Assembly: GCF_032854445.1 (NCBI RefSeq)
Contig: NC_088301.1
Coordinates: 7,622,281-7,686,280 of the forward strand
DNA from: Liolophura sinensis
Taxonomy: Eukaryota; Mollusca; Polyplacophora; Chitonida; Chitonidae
Reading direction: 5' to 3'
Length of the DNA stretch: 64,000 bases
The position numbers and the translations under genes are program-made. Below are positions 12,236 through 25,500 of the stretch, piece after piece. How positions within the stretch are numbered: the first letter of the stretch is position 1; each line of letters begins with the position of its first letter. The notes beneath the pieces are model-generated. The model worked only from the letters and a program-made list of their open reading frames with translations, was not told the DNA's origin and made no database searches.

Positions 12236-12870
12236 GAGCCTCGCTTTGGCTGGACAGGTCAGTGCCAGTGAAATAAAACATCTCGATATGCAAATGACTG
12301 AATGAGCTGATGTCACTTTCTTACATGTGGACGCAAGAATTCGATTTAAACCATAGAAGGACGGGAAGAGAGTTGGCATTTCCTCAAATCTACATGTAAT
12401 TGACGAATGATCAGAATTGGGATAAACTAGACGGAGGTCGAATTTAGACGTATTACTCACTTGATCCCCAGTTAACCACCTCGGTCACGGGGGCCATCGT
12501 ATATTGAATAGAAACTAGATCAAGGATATGGCACCATCAAAATGTCAACATTTCGCTTTTGTGTCGCCGAAGTAGGACATTTTGACATATAGATTACCTG
12601 TAGTCTTAATAACTAGGTCATCCAATAAAATCTCTCAGCACATACCTTCAGTTACATGCTTTTTTCTGTATACCCTAGTTCTTCAACAGCCTTTGCAACA
12701 AATATTTTGAAACAGTCTGTGAGAACTACAGAGTGTAGAGAAATAATTCGCATGAAACTTGCATCTTTAGTGACAAGGTCAAATCATTTTTAGTGATTTT
12801 TCGCAATGATTGTGTGCATAAATTCCACTGTAAAAAAGTGCTTTAGTGGTTGAAAAGGTTGATGACTTAC
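12236..12870. other. Gene-free stretch
   Basis: Nothing supported. This would be intron 1 of the candidate gene at 12,871-13,026 if that exon is real. Confidence 0.4.
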
Positions 12871-13026
12871 AGTATATCCAAGTTCTGTGATCATGTGAGC
12901 GTGCGTCTGTTGTGCACACTCAAGACGGATACTCTGATCAAAACGGCTCTTCTGCTCTAGCATTTCACTGGTCAACACTTGCAACATGTTCTGAACTGAA
13001 CTCGAATTACCCACCGAAGGTGACAT
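12871..13026 (-). CDS. Unassigned coding-like first exon
   Basis: On the minus strand an ATG at 13,026 opens 52 codons that end exactly at a strong donor (ACT then GTAAGTCATC) in phase 0. An in-frame stop lies 12 bases upstream with no AG in between, so if real this is the first coding exon. The peptide (MSPSVGNSSSVQNMLQVLTS, then EMLEQKSRFDQSIRLECAQQ and THAHMITELGYT) has the composition of a helical protein and low repetitiveness. I do not recognise the family. It lies about 500 bp beyond the EIF2D stop codon on the same strand, so it may start the next gene to the left. I found no second exon in the remaining 12.8 kb. Confidence 0.4.
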
Positions 13027-13506
13027 CAGAAGGCATCAGTTAACGCTGAAGACATCAAAAGGGATATGACCTCTGGTATGGCGAGAATGGGATATTATTA
13101 TGTCAGCTTCAGTTTTACTTACTTTCTATATTAGACTTTAATTCTAATTTGTTGAAGGGATTCATCTTGTCCCAACAAGTAGGTAATTCACACAGTTCAT
13201 CAAAGTGCAGAAAACCGCATACCCTAAAATGTCAACAAATTCAGCCATCCAGGTTTAACTTTAGATCCGATTTTAAATTAAAATTCATCAGATTTTAAAG
13301 AATAAAACATATCGTTCACGCAGGGGGCACATATGAACTTCCCAAAAATTCTAAAACGACCTATGTAGTTCAGAGAACAACCATCTAATACGCTAAAACA
13401 TGCACAATGTCTATCTCCAATCTGTTGGATGTTTAGAAAGTTGTGAACAACAGACAAATCACAAGAAATGAATACAATACAGCAGTTACAACTCAACAAT
13501 CCATAT

Positions 13507-13512
13507 TTTATT
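13507..13512 (-). terminator. EIF2D: EIF2D poly(A) signal candidate (AATAAA)
   Basis: On the minus strand AATAAA begins about 10 bases after the TGA stop of EIF2D, and a GT-rich stretch follows (13,430-13,495), as expected for a cleavage site. This would give a 3' UTR of only a few dozen bases. Nothing shows whether a later signal is used instead. Confidence 0.5.
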
Positions 13513-13522
13513 AAATTAAATT

Positions 13523-13593
13523 TCATCTTCGTTTTCCCGATTTGGGGGCTTTTTCCAGACCTTTAATATATTTCCTTTGTATGTGATATTCTC
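13523..13593 (-). CDS. EIF2D: EIF2D exon 15 (last coding exon)
   Basis: Acceptor TCTTTCCAG, then GEYHIQRKYIKGLEKAPKSG, KRR and stop TGA at 13,523-13,525. This is the conserved lysine-rich C-terminal end of the SUI1 domain (family pattern RK-I-GLEKA-K-GK). Phase continues from exon 14. Confidence 0.95.
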
Positions 13594-16500
13594 CTGGAAA
13601 GACAAAGACATGTACATCTCAATAACGCTTTGAGAACTTAAGAGCGTGTCAGTGATACAGCAATGATCAAAATTTGCATATTGGATTAATGTAATGTCTC
13701 ACTTTACATGATTATCTGATAGTCAGAAAACAGCACACACCTCTGTCTCAGCCTATGTTTCTATTGACACTTGATACAAACGTATTCCTTTTTACTCACA
13801 ACAGTAGGCCTACATTCATTTCATAACTGACATTATTAATTAATTCTATTAATTGACACCGACAACATTTATACCCAGGAATGTTGATTATAAGTCAACA
13901 TCAGTGATGAGGCTTAGCCTAACAAACCAAACTTAGTTTCGAACTCACATAGTTTCTAAACGTCAAGCAGTGACGTAAAGCTAGCTTAGAGACCGACCAC
14001 TGCATCGTAAGGAGTAAGGCATTATGCACCAAGACAATTTTTCACATACTCATTAGTGGTCGCTTTTATGGGAGGAGGAAACCCAAGTGCATTTGGCTCA
14101 GTTGATGACACATTCCTAATGTGATTACAAACTTGCATGCCATGTAGGCGAAAGACAAGAGGTATTCAGCCAACAGGACACTGCACGAAAGGCCACAAAG
14201 CGTCTTCCACAAGTTATTATCAGCAAGACCTCACATACAGTGCCAGAGGGGGAATCTTAAAATTCCCTGGCCCAGTTCACGGTAGAGGAAATTAGAGTGA
14301 ACCATAAGCCTTTGGCAAGTATATGCCTTCTCTTCACAAATAACAGAAAGATTTTCGCTCCCAGAGAAAGCTCAATATTTATGCCACCAGGTAAAGGGGT
14401 CCCTAGCCAACTTCATATAAGACAAATTGAACAGTCCTACAAGCACTGTAGAGCTCTAAGTCAACCAAAGAATGGTTGAGGCAGGAGAATTTTGATGATC
14501 CCTGTTCAAGACAGAAACTAAACCAACACTTTGACGATTTAAGGATTGCTAAAGAAGTAAATAAATACCATAATTCTTCTATTCATTAGGTCATCTGGTA
14601 TGCTCCATTTAGCCAATATACAGTCATGAAAAACAGGAGTACAGATTTTCTCTTTTCTTACAGTGTTAGTCCATCTAATAAATAAACTTTACATATTTTT
14701 ACTTTTCTGAAAAAAGCAAACAACAAAACCTAAGAAAAATTAATTTAGCTTTCAGTACCATTAATAACCTAAAAATTAGAAGAATAACGGTAAATATGTC
14801 ATACTTGTGTATTACAGTGATGATTATGTATTCAGCAAATACTCACCCAGCAGAAGATCTGATATAAAGTTGATCTGGTTCCCCTGTACCATGACCTGAA
14901 GTCCCTTATTCTTCTGGGCGGTGGGGCAGGCAGAGGCACTACAGGCTACGCTGACCTGTACTCTGTGAGCAAACTCCACCGGGTCAATACCAAACAGCTC
15001 CAGGTTATCCACCAAGGTCACCTATATCCAGAATGAATGAATGAATGATTATGGCTTAACGCCGCATTGGCAATTTTCCAGCCATATTGTGGTGAGAACA
15101 ACTTCTAAACAGGAGCCAGTAATTAGTTTTCGATAGGATGAGAATACCAAAAATGTAACAAAAATAGACGAACATGTTTAAGAAAACAGTTAAAAAAGAA
15201 CCATATCTTAGATAAAACTCGAAAACCACAAAATTTGTGCAGAAAATGTAGGAAATTGCACGTATATTTGATTTATTTGTATATATATGTGTGTGCGTAT
15301 AAAAGAACTATATTTCATGATATAGGTCAATGGCCTTTATATATTTAACAGCAGCATCGCCGGCAATGCTTTCAAACAAATCATATATAGCGCTGACCGT
15401 GTCTTTGCCGCACATTAGCAAAGTCCACACAGTCAACAAGGATTTTTTTAACGTAGTATTGCGCATCACATCCAACATACTCTGGAGCACAGCTCCCATC
15501 GAGAACATAAATGAGTGTTAAACGAGAATGCCCAAGATGGCACTTCGTTAAAACTACCTGATCTCTTCTGAGATCTGAGATCTGAGACATACCGCGTGTA
15601 TACTTATTTATTTATTTGATTGGTGTTTTACGCCGTACTATTATTTCACTTATACGACGGCGACCAGCATTATGGTGGGAGAAAACCAGGCCCTAGATAG
15701 GGGAAACCCACGACCATCCGCAGATTGCTCACAGACCTTCCCACCTATGGCCGAAGAGGAAGCCAGCATGAGCTTGACTTGAACTCACAATGACTGCGTT
15801 CGTGAGAGGCTTCTGGGTCATTACGCTGCGCTAGCGCAGTACACAACTGGGCCACGGAAGCCCCTACCATGTGTATAAGAATTATAGCCAATGGCAGGGT
15901 GAATAGCGTGCAGTTTATTATAATCTGTAAATCCTATTCACTCTGCCAAAGGCGACTAAAATGTTTAAGAGTATTAGACCCAAAATCCGTGTACGCTATT
16001 TTTATTTTGGATATAGGTATATTTAGGGCAGCCTTTGCCTCCCTGTCCATGACTTGTTATCTAACAGAATATAATATATTTGCCTCTTTAAATTTATTTT
16101 CTATGTAACACAAAAATCTGAAGTATTAACGGATTTTTAAATTTGTTATTCCCTATTGCCATAAGGCAAGAAAGCGAATCAGTTCTGAATCTCGGTTGAG
16201 AAGTTTGAAGAAGAAGAAGAAGAAGGAAGAGAAAGGGGTGACGAAGAGAAGAGACCCAATGTTTCCAAGACCGCTGCTGACGCAACCCTGTTTCAATCCT
16301 TTGACCCGTCAGTATATATAAGTTTATAATATGGATAATTAGCCTTGATTTCAGGAAAATGTTGCTGGAATTATAAGAGGATTTGTATTGGATTTCTTAT
16401 GTTATATAAAAAAGGCTAGTCAGCCTCTACAAACTCTCTACTGGTGAGGTTCTAAAAGCATCAAGGCTAGGCCTCAAACCTTGGTGACAGACAGGATCCC

Positions 16501-19500
16501 AAATTCTTATATACGACTTCCTTGCTGAACCGTAAATAATGGACCCATAGTCCAATTTAGACCTCCTCACCACAGGAAGATTTAATAAAATAGAACCGTC
16601 AGAGCCCCAATCGGTCCTCGGCGCGACCCTGATTATATCGAGAGCTTTTGTATATTTGGCTTTAGGCTTTTTTTTACATGGGTATGAAAGACAATTTATT
16701 ATCGAATATTATACCAAAAAAATTTAGTTTCACCAACAACTGTGATCTGTTTACCACAAAATTTTAGATCAGGGTCAAGATGAAATTTATGTTTAGTACA
16801 AAAATGCATACCAACGGTCTTAGATCTTTTCATTTTCAGTTGCCCATTTCTCGATCTTATTGAGACAATGCTGCAGCTGATGTTCGCTGTTATTCATAGT
16901 TTTAGCACGGTAGTATATAAGAAAATCATCCACGTATGAAGAACCTTCTTTGTCAGATGTTAATGTTTTGGCTAAGCTATTTGTTTTCATCTTTATTTAC
17001 CTATTTATATATTTATTTATTTATCTAATTCGTGTTTTACGCCGTACTCAAGAATATTTCGATGGCGGCCAGTATTATGGTGGGAGGAAACATAGCAGAG
17101 CACGGTGGGGGGGGGGACCCTTGACCATCCGCAGGTTGCTAACAGGCCTTCCCACATACGGCCGGAGAGGAATATTTTTATGCTAAACAATGTTGGCGAT
17201 AATATTCTGCCCTGAGGAACACCCATTACCTGCTCACAGGAGTCAGAAAGAGTATATCTTCAACTGACGATCAGATAAAAATTCTGATATAAATATCGAT
17301 AATCGACCTGTAAGGCCCATATCAGATAGGTCCTTAAAATACCAGATTTGTATGTGGTGTTGTAGGCCTTCTCAAGGTCGAAAAATATCGACACTAACTG
17401 TCCATTGTTAATAAAACCATCCCGAACAAAGTGATCTAAAGTTGATCGACCTTGCCGAAAACCAAAATGCATATTAGAAAGTAACTTGTTATCATCCGTC
17501 CCATAGTCTTACAGACAGAGCTGTTAAGAGCTACGGGACTGTAATTAGACGAATCGCTAAGATTCTTAAGCGGTTTGGGGAATGATACACGCCCTCCTTC
17601 CATGAAGGTGGAAATTACCAGTTATCCAAATATCATTAAGCAAGTTCAAGAGAATCTCAAGTTTTCTCGCAGTTTTAAGTTCATCGAAAAAAAGGGACGA
17701 TTGTAACACAATTTTTTAAAAGAAAAGGGCAAAGTTTCGCCTTCTGGTGCTTAACGTTGAAATTCCACAGAATAATTCTCAGAATAGGTTCTTAGAAATT
17801 GTTTCAGCTATTTTATTTGCTATATCCGAAGGAGAAGTTAATATATTATCTCAACCTTCCAAATGCTGAACTTTGGCTTTATTATTTTTTGCCTTTACGT
17901 TTCTGAACAACGTTCCAGAGCTTACGCATTGGTGTTTTTAACATAATGCCTGAAACAAAGTTCCGCCAACAAGGTCGTCCCTTGGACTACTTGAGTTATT
18001 GAGGAGGCTTAACTCTAAAAACACGAAAATGGCTTGAGTTATTATCAGTAGGACATGTATTAAAACTCCGCTCTGCCTTTTTACGGTTCTTAATGCTTTA
18101 CTTCTGGATAGTGAATTTGTTCAAGTCTTACTGATAGTTCTATCGGCAGCTCGTAAAATGAGTTCATTAAATTTCAACTTAGGATCATCTGCTGCATTAA
18201 GAGTCACTGGAGTGACGTCAGCCTCACAGAACATCTCAAATGCGATCCAGTCTCCTTTATCTAATTTCCACCTAACTAAAGGTTCTAAAAAAAATTAGAA
18301 GTGTTACGTTGTAGGATAACAGGGAAATGGTCACTACCACAAGATCATTATGCACTCAAATCAGGGAGAAGTGATGGATCTGTGATAGTGAGATCGATAG
18401 CAGAATAAGCTGTCTGCAGCTTGCTTGTTATTTTGATAAAATTTACCTTAAGATCTCGACAATTCCATTGTATAATTTTGTCATATATACACATTACGGA
18501 GGGAGACTTACAGGGAATTTATCTTTGTGTTTGGACCGAGGACGACCCTTCCCTGGAGATCGGCTAGAAGATCTCCCTGGTGCAGGTGATGTATCACATA
18601 CACATCTGATGTTGAAAGATCGACGTCCTCCAACGATCCAAACTTATTAAACGCTCGGGCAGGATCCCAAGTGGCTTTAGATGGGCGCTCTGTGGTGTCA
18701 CTACGTTTACTAGGTTTATTATTGTAACTTTTGGACTTATTTTTGGCATTATTATCTTTAGAGGGATTGAGTTAAGGTTTAACACTTTGTCCGTTACTAC
18801 TCACTGGTTTCATTTGTTGTATCAAAGTAGTCTTGGTTGGACAAGAAAATATGTACCTTTTTATTGCTGGTCCTTTGTTCAACATTAACACTGATGGGCT
18901 CCAGTTTTCCCTTCCTGATGACAGGTGGGCGACCTGGGAAGGTCACCTGATGAACAACCGGCATCTTCTGTAAAAACCTTCAGGGTAAAAGCAAAACAGG
19001 ACAAGAAGCTTAATCTGCCTGATGGTCCTTGCTCAAAAATGCATTAGAAAACACGTCAGATATAACTCTTTGCTAATACCAAACTCACAAGACTTTGTCA
19101 ATACTGGTTGAAACTCACTACGCTGAATGTACACCAGTAAATCCTTGGACGCTCCATGAACTGTTATGTTTTGCGTAGTCTATATTTAGCTTGTGACATG
19201 CAATGCCGCACTTCAGCTGGTATCTGGCATCCATCTTGTTTTGACATTTAGGGGCCTCCATAGTCGAGCAGGTTAGTACTCCGCCATAGAACAAGGACCC
19301 AAGAGTCTCTTACCAATGTGGTCACTGTGAGTTCAAGTCCAGCTCATGCTGGCTTCCTCTCCTGCTGTACGTGGGAAGGTCTGCAGTAACCTGCGGATGG
19401 TCGTGGGTTTCCCCTCTGGGCTCTGTTCTGTTCCTCCCAAAATATTGCCGGCTGCCTTCATATAGGTGAAATATTCTTGAGCACTGGCATTGCGTAATAC

Positions 19501-22500
19501 ACCAATCAAATAAATATTTTGATATTTCTATTTCCTTGGTCCTGCTAACAAGAAGCAATGCCTTAAACACGTTTGGAGCAAGAAGCTATACTTCACTTTT
19601 TGTTTTTTCGTTATAGCTATTATCATACTGTTTTCTTGTTTTTCTTTTTTTAACTGGTGATAGGCTACAGTAATGCTGTGTCATATGAATTGTGCATCAC
19701 ATGGACTATTCAGTAAACAAGCAGAGACTGTGAATATGTACCTGCTCAGAAGTTCCTCCCAAGTCATGTGAGTTGTGTTTACCTCCCCTTTGTCCAGGAC
19801 CACATCCCCTATGATGGGATCTATCTGCACCACACTGGAAACAAGTCAAACAAAAATGAAAGCCCTTTTACTCACTAGTGGTGACCATCCAGGCTAATAT
19901 TACTACTTTAATAGTTTAAATAACTACTGCAAAATTTAAGTTTAGCATTTCTGAAGAGACACTTTTTACTTGATTCTGATTGATTCATCCATTAAAGGAC
20001 CAGTTGTGGAGTTTGATTTACCTATTGCAAACGTTTCTGACAAAACATCTGCAACAGCTATATTTGTACTCAAATGAATTTTATTTATGAACAATCTTTT
20101 ACATGGGAGTAAATTACCCAGAGAAAGATGTCTGGCAAGGAGTAACAGCAATTCATCTAGAATCTGTCAGTACATAGACAACAGCCTTTCTGCTTGATGA
20201 TATGAACATACCATCTAAAAGAGTTCTATTTCCTAAGCTCAGTGTTTAAGTCATAATGCCTTAAGCCAAAAGCAATTTATGCAGAGATGTTATGAAAAAT
20301 AGATGAACACAGTGTTGTGAATGTGAGCCAAATCGGCTTCCACTGTCATTTGCAAGACTGTCCACTGGCAGAGAATGACAGACTGATTCCAAATGTGCTA
20401 AATCAGTTAAAATATTAAATTATAAAATATAATTATTAAAATATAACATATATATGAGACAGAGAAAGTTAAACTTCATCTGAGGCTCATTTCTGATCAT
20501 GACTTTATTGCTGATACATACATATACTTTTACCAGTATATTATCCTGATCAGAGATACACATTGTGTAATAAAACAGATATCACCATGGTGATAGTTGC
20601 TCATGCTCAGTTGTTGATTGTGAAAGGAAAGAGTTATTAAAGGCAAAAAAGGGACTAACATTATATCAAATGTAAACATTTGCAAAATACAGAGATAATG
20701 TTTATCGTACACAGAGGTATATAATGAAATAAACCATATATGGCCTACATAGGCCTAAAAGACAAGGTTTATCCTGATCAGGGGAGTATACAGTAAAATA
20801 TTTTTACTTTCATAGATTTAATTCAAAAATTGGTTCACAGGAATTAATTTTTGCATAATTAATGAATGGAATTCTGGGGAAAAAATCTTAAAACTGTTCA
20901 ATTTTGCGAGTTATAATATGGCCGAAATTACTCAAGCATGTCAAACTGGTATTATCAAGGATGGGTATCATCCTCTTTTGTTTCCCGTGGTGTCGCTAAA
21001 AAATATAAATTCACCATTATCAGAGCCCATCATTCATGCTTGATTAACCCAGTCAAGCAACATGATTAGTTTGAGATTGTTTTCAGTTTTAATTGTCCTC
21101 TGTAGCTGGTCAGAAACTGTTATTAACCATTACATACAGCTGTCAAACACCCATTGAGCTGTTGTATACAGTTCATAATTTGTTAGAAGCTCAGTCATTG
21201 GTCCAAAGGAGACGCTTAGGCCAATGGGACAGCGTGTATCAAAGCAACATTCATTGGAAGCCAGCACTTGTTTTATACCCACTAAGCAGTAACACCAAAG
21301 ATTGTATATATTTAAAGCTTAACTTTAATTTAATTACAACCAATACACGCATGACCACTTCGGCTTGAATTTTTGCATTCAGTTTGAGCATTCGTACCAG
21401 AAAAACACAGAACTGAGTTTTTTTAACCTCAATATTCAGTTTTTAACTGAATTTTACCACCGTATACCAGGGCCTAAAGTTGACGTGTATGAATCCTTGT
21501 GACTGATCCCATATGTGCTAAATCAGGTAAAATATGGCTAATTACAAATGTCCAACAATAAAGACAATGTAATTTTCAGCTCAGAGCTATAAACTTCTCC
21601 GTCTGTGTGTCTGTTGGTTGATTCCTCAGCAGGCATGTTGGTCAGTCACTTTGTCCAGTCACTTGGTCCCGTCACCTGGTCCCGTCACCTGGTCCCGTCA
21701 CTTGGTCCGGTCACTTGGTCCCATCACTTGGTCCCATCACTTGGTCCAGTCACTTGGTCCCGTCACTTGGACCAGTCACATGGTCCAGTCACTTGGTCCC
21801 GTCACCTGGTCCCGTCACCTGGTCCCGTCACCTGGTCCCGTCACCTGGTCCCGTCACCTGGTCCCGTCACTTGGTCCCGTCACGTAGTCGAGTCACTTGG
21901 TCCCGTCGCTTGGTCCAGTCACCTGGTCCAGTCACTTGGTCCCGTCACTTGGTCCCGTCACCTGGTCGAGTCACTTGGTCGAGTCACTTGGTCCAGTCAC
22001 TTGGTCCCGTCACCTGGTCCCGTCACCTGGTCCCGTCAAGTGGTCCAGTCACCTGGTCCAGTCACTTGGTCCCGTCACTTGGTCCAGTCACCTGGTCTCA
22101 TCACTTGGTCCTGTCACTTGGTCCAGTCACTTGGTCCCGTCACCTGGTCCCGTCACCTGGTCCAGTCACTTGGTCCAGTCACTTGGTCCAGTCACTCGGT
22201 CCCGTCACCTGGTCCCGTCACTTGGTCCCGTCACCTGGTCGAGTCACTTGGTCGAGTCGCTTGGTCGAGTCGCTTGGTCCCGTCACCTGGTCCCGTCACT
22301 TGGTGCAGTCACCTGGTCCCGTCACCTGGTCCCATCACTTGGTCCTGTCACTTGGTCCAGTCACTTGGTCACGTCACCTGGTCCCGTCACCTGGTCCCGT
22401 CACCTGGTCCCGTCACTTGGTCGTGTCAACTGGTCCAGTCACTTGGTCCAGTCACTTGGTCCCGTCACCTGGTCCCGTCACCTGGTCCCGTCACTTGGTC

Positions 22501-25500
22501 CAGTCACTTGGTCCCGTCACTTGGTCCCGTCACTTGGTCCCGTCACTCCTTTATACCTATCTTTACATGGATCACTCAATTCATGAGTGGCCTTAGAGCA
22601 AGATGACATGAATAGTTTGCAGGATACTGGAGCTAGTTTGAAGTGTTGGTCCAGTCACTTGGTCCCGTCACTTGGTCCTGTCACTTGGTCCAGTCACCTG
22701 GTCCCGTCACCTGGTCCCGTCACTTGGTCCAGTCACTTGGTCCTGTCACCTGGTCCCGTCACCTGGTCCAGTCACTTGGTCCCGTCACCTGGTCCCGTCA
22801 CTTAGTCCCATCACCTAGTCGAGTCACTTGGTCGAGTCACTTGGTCGAGTCACTTGGTCGAGTCACCTGGTCCCGTCACTTGGTCCAGTCACCTGGTCCC
22901 GTCACTTGGCCCCATCACTTGGTCCCGTCACTTGGTCCAGTCACTTGGTCCCGTCACCTGGTCCCGTCACTTGGTCCCGTCACTTGGTCCCGTCACTTGG
23001 TTGTGTCAACTGGTCCAGTCACGTGGTCCAGTCACTTGGTCCAGTCACTTGGTCCAGTCACTTGGTCCCGTCACCTAGTCCCGTCACATGGTCCCGTCAC
23101 TTGGTCCCGTCACTCCTTTATTCCTATCTTTACATGGATCACTCAATTCATGAGTGGCCTTAGAGCAAGATGACATGAATAGTTTGCAGGATACTGGAGC
23201 TAGTTTGAAGTGTTTTGTCTTTTGTAACAATTTCCTGTGTAAGCAATTGTGGCACACAGTTGAACATGGTGAAAAAATTTAAAGACTGCAAAATTTACCT
23301 CTTTTTATCTTGTACTTGTAGGTCGTTAGCCTTCACGTAATCTGTGATGACGGCTCTGACATCAGTGGACGACAAAGCTGAGCCCTTACTGTAACAGAAC
23401 ATACCATTTATGTTAATTATTACATTATCTGGGAACAGATTTTCTCGTCTGTTAGTGCACCTGTGCCACTTCATAAGACAATGTGAAGAATAACATTTTT
23501 TAACATACCAAGATAGCTGCGTATACAAGAAAGAAATTTCTTTCACAGCACTTGAGTCTGTGGTAATTAAATCCTAAAGAACAAATCCAAAGTGGACCAT
23601 AACCAATTTACCACGTGAATTCCAATTATTCAAAACTTATCATGCCACTTGACTAGATGTTGTCAAAAAAAAAAGATGATGTGACATTGAAAAGACATCA
23701 TCACAAATGTGGGTGCCTTTAATGTTGGTTCCTTTCACATATTTTCATTTCAAATTTGTATTTGTCTCTACTTATGAAAAGTTAAACATGAGAAATTAAA
23801 CATGTAAACTTTTAAATGTACACACCAGGGATGTGTTTTACAAAGCTCATTTTAATGCTATGGTGACCTGTGTCTTTTCTAAATGTCACAAAGTGTAAGT
23901 TTTGACAGCTTTGTAAAAAAATTTTCACTTATGTGAGGGGAGTCAGTTAATGGATGGAGGCACTTAATTAATTAACTGGAGCACTATAGCTAAACCATTT
24001 AGACCTTTGGCCACAATACTGACAGGGGGCTCAGTTGGTTAGCGCGCTAGCACATTGTAATGACCCAGGAGCCTCTCACCAATGCAGTCACTGTGAGTTC
24101 AAGTGCAGCTCATAATGGCTTCCTCTCTGGCCGTACGTGGGAAGGTCTGTCAGCAACCTGCGGATGGTCGTGGGTATTTTGCAGGCTCTGCCCGGTTTCC
24201 TCCCACCATAATGCTGGCCATAGTCGTATAAGTGAAATATTTTTGAGTGCGGCGTAAAACACCAATAACATGAATAAATGAACGATACTGACAAATTGTC
24301 CCACCTGTGAGTTCGGCCAATACGCAAACCACGCTGGTGGAAAGCAACTGACCTTCAATGAGCCTTTAACAGACTGCTAAAACGATGACATGAGCGATGC
24401 CAACTGCTTTACTATTAACAAGGCACCACAGCACAGTTTTGACTCCATGTCTGGGGTGTCCTAGCTACATGTAGATTAGACGTCTAACCTGTATCCAGCA
24501 GGTCTGAACACTGGCAGCATGACTGAGGTCACCGAGTACATCTCCTGTATGCACGGAGGCTGAAATCCCTCATCCCCAGAAGACTTACTACCTTCTGCAT
24601 CAGGTTCCGGAAGGTCTGGTGGAGTGAAATCCCTGAAGCTGCCAGTGTGATCAACAAACAGATTAATGAAGTTAATGATCAAAAATTCCCTCCCTGGCTA
24701 AGTTGATAAAAGTTATATTGAATTTAGAAAGGTGTTTTGAAATTTGTTTGGAAGGCAGGGTGATATCTTACTGGAAGCACAGATTATTAGGTAGCACGGC
24801 TACCAAAGAGCTCGCCTGTAGGAGGCCTATGAATGCAAACTTCAGCTGAAAGCATAAAGCACTTAAATATTTACCTTAAGACCGAATCCAATACACAAGA
24901 AACAAAGTTGTGAACTTTGTATGCACACAGGGCATCAACAACTGAACATTTCCCTCGTCTTACTGTCATTTTACACATGTATGCAATCCCTGAGATTGCA
25001 TGATGCAGACGCTGATGGTAGCGCAGAAGCTACTGTATGCCTATACATAGTACAGGTGCACTAAACTGTACGTTTTATCATCAAAAACAATGCCCTAAAA
25101 CTTTTAATTGCCTCTAAAAATGTACTTTTTTGGAAGAAAAGTATGGGCACTTCTGTTACAGTGTGATCTTTGTTGGAAATATCTAGTTTTTGAGGTTTAA
25201 CAATGACAAATAAAAAAACAAGTTTTACAGGCATATGTGAAAGTGAAATCCTAGCTTATTGTTGTCAGTGTTCTTACATTAAGGGTATAGCATTTCACAT
25301 TACCATTTAAAACTTCTATGACATCTAATTCTACGTTTGTCTTCATTATTCACATATTTCAAAATTCAGTGCGTTTTGTTAATGTGCCAGCACAAAAACA
25401 CTTTCGTACCGAGTGATTTGTTGAATCTGACTTATCATATGGACATAGGACAAGCTCATTTCATTTACACCTAACTAAATACATGTAGATAAACAGATTA

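Noticed and set aside
21605-22606. A 333-codon open frame (and two overlapping long frames) with Ser/Pro/Val/Trp/His repeats
   Set aside because: It is the translation of the 13-bp minisatellite, open in all three forward frames, inside an EIF2D intron and antisense to that gene. No unique coding part or splice support.
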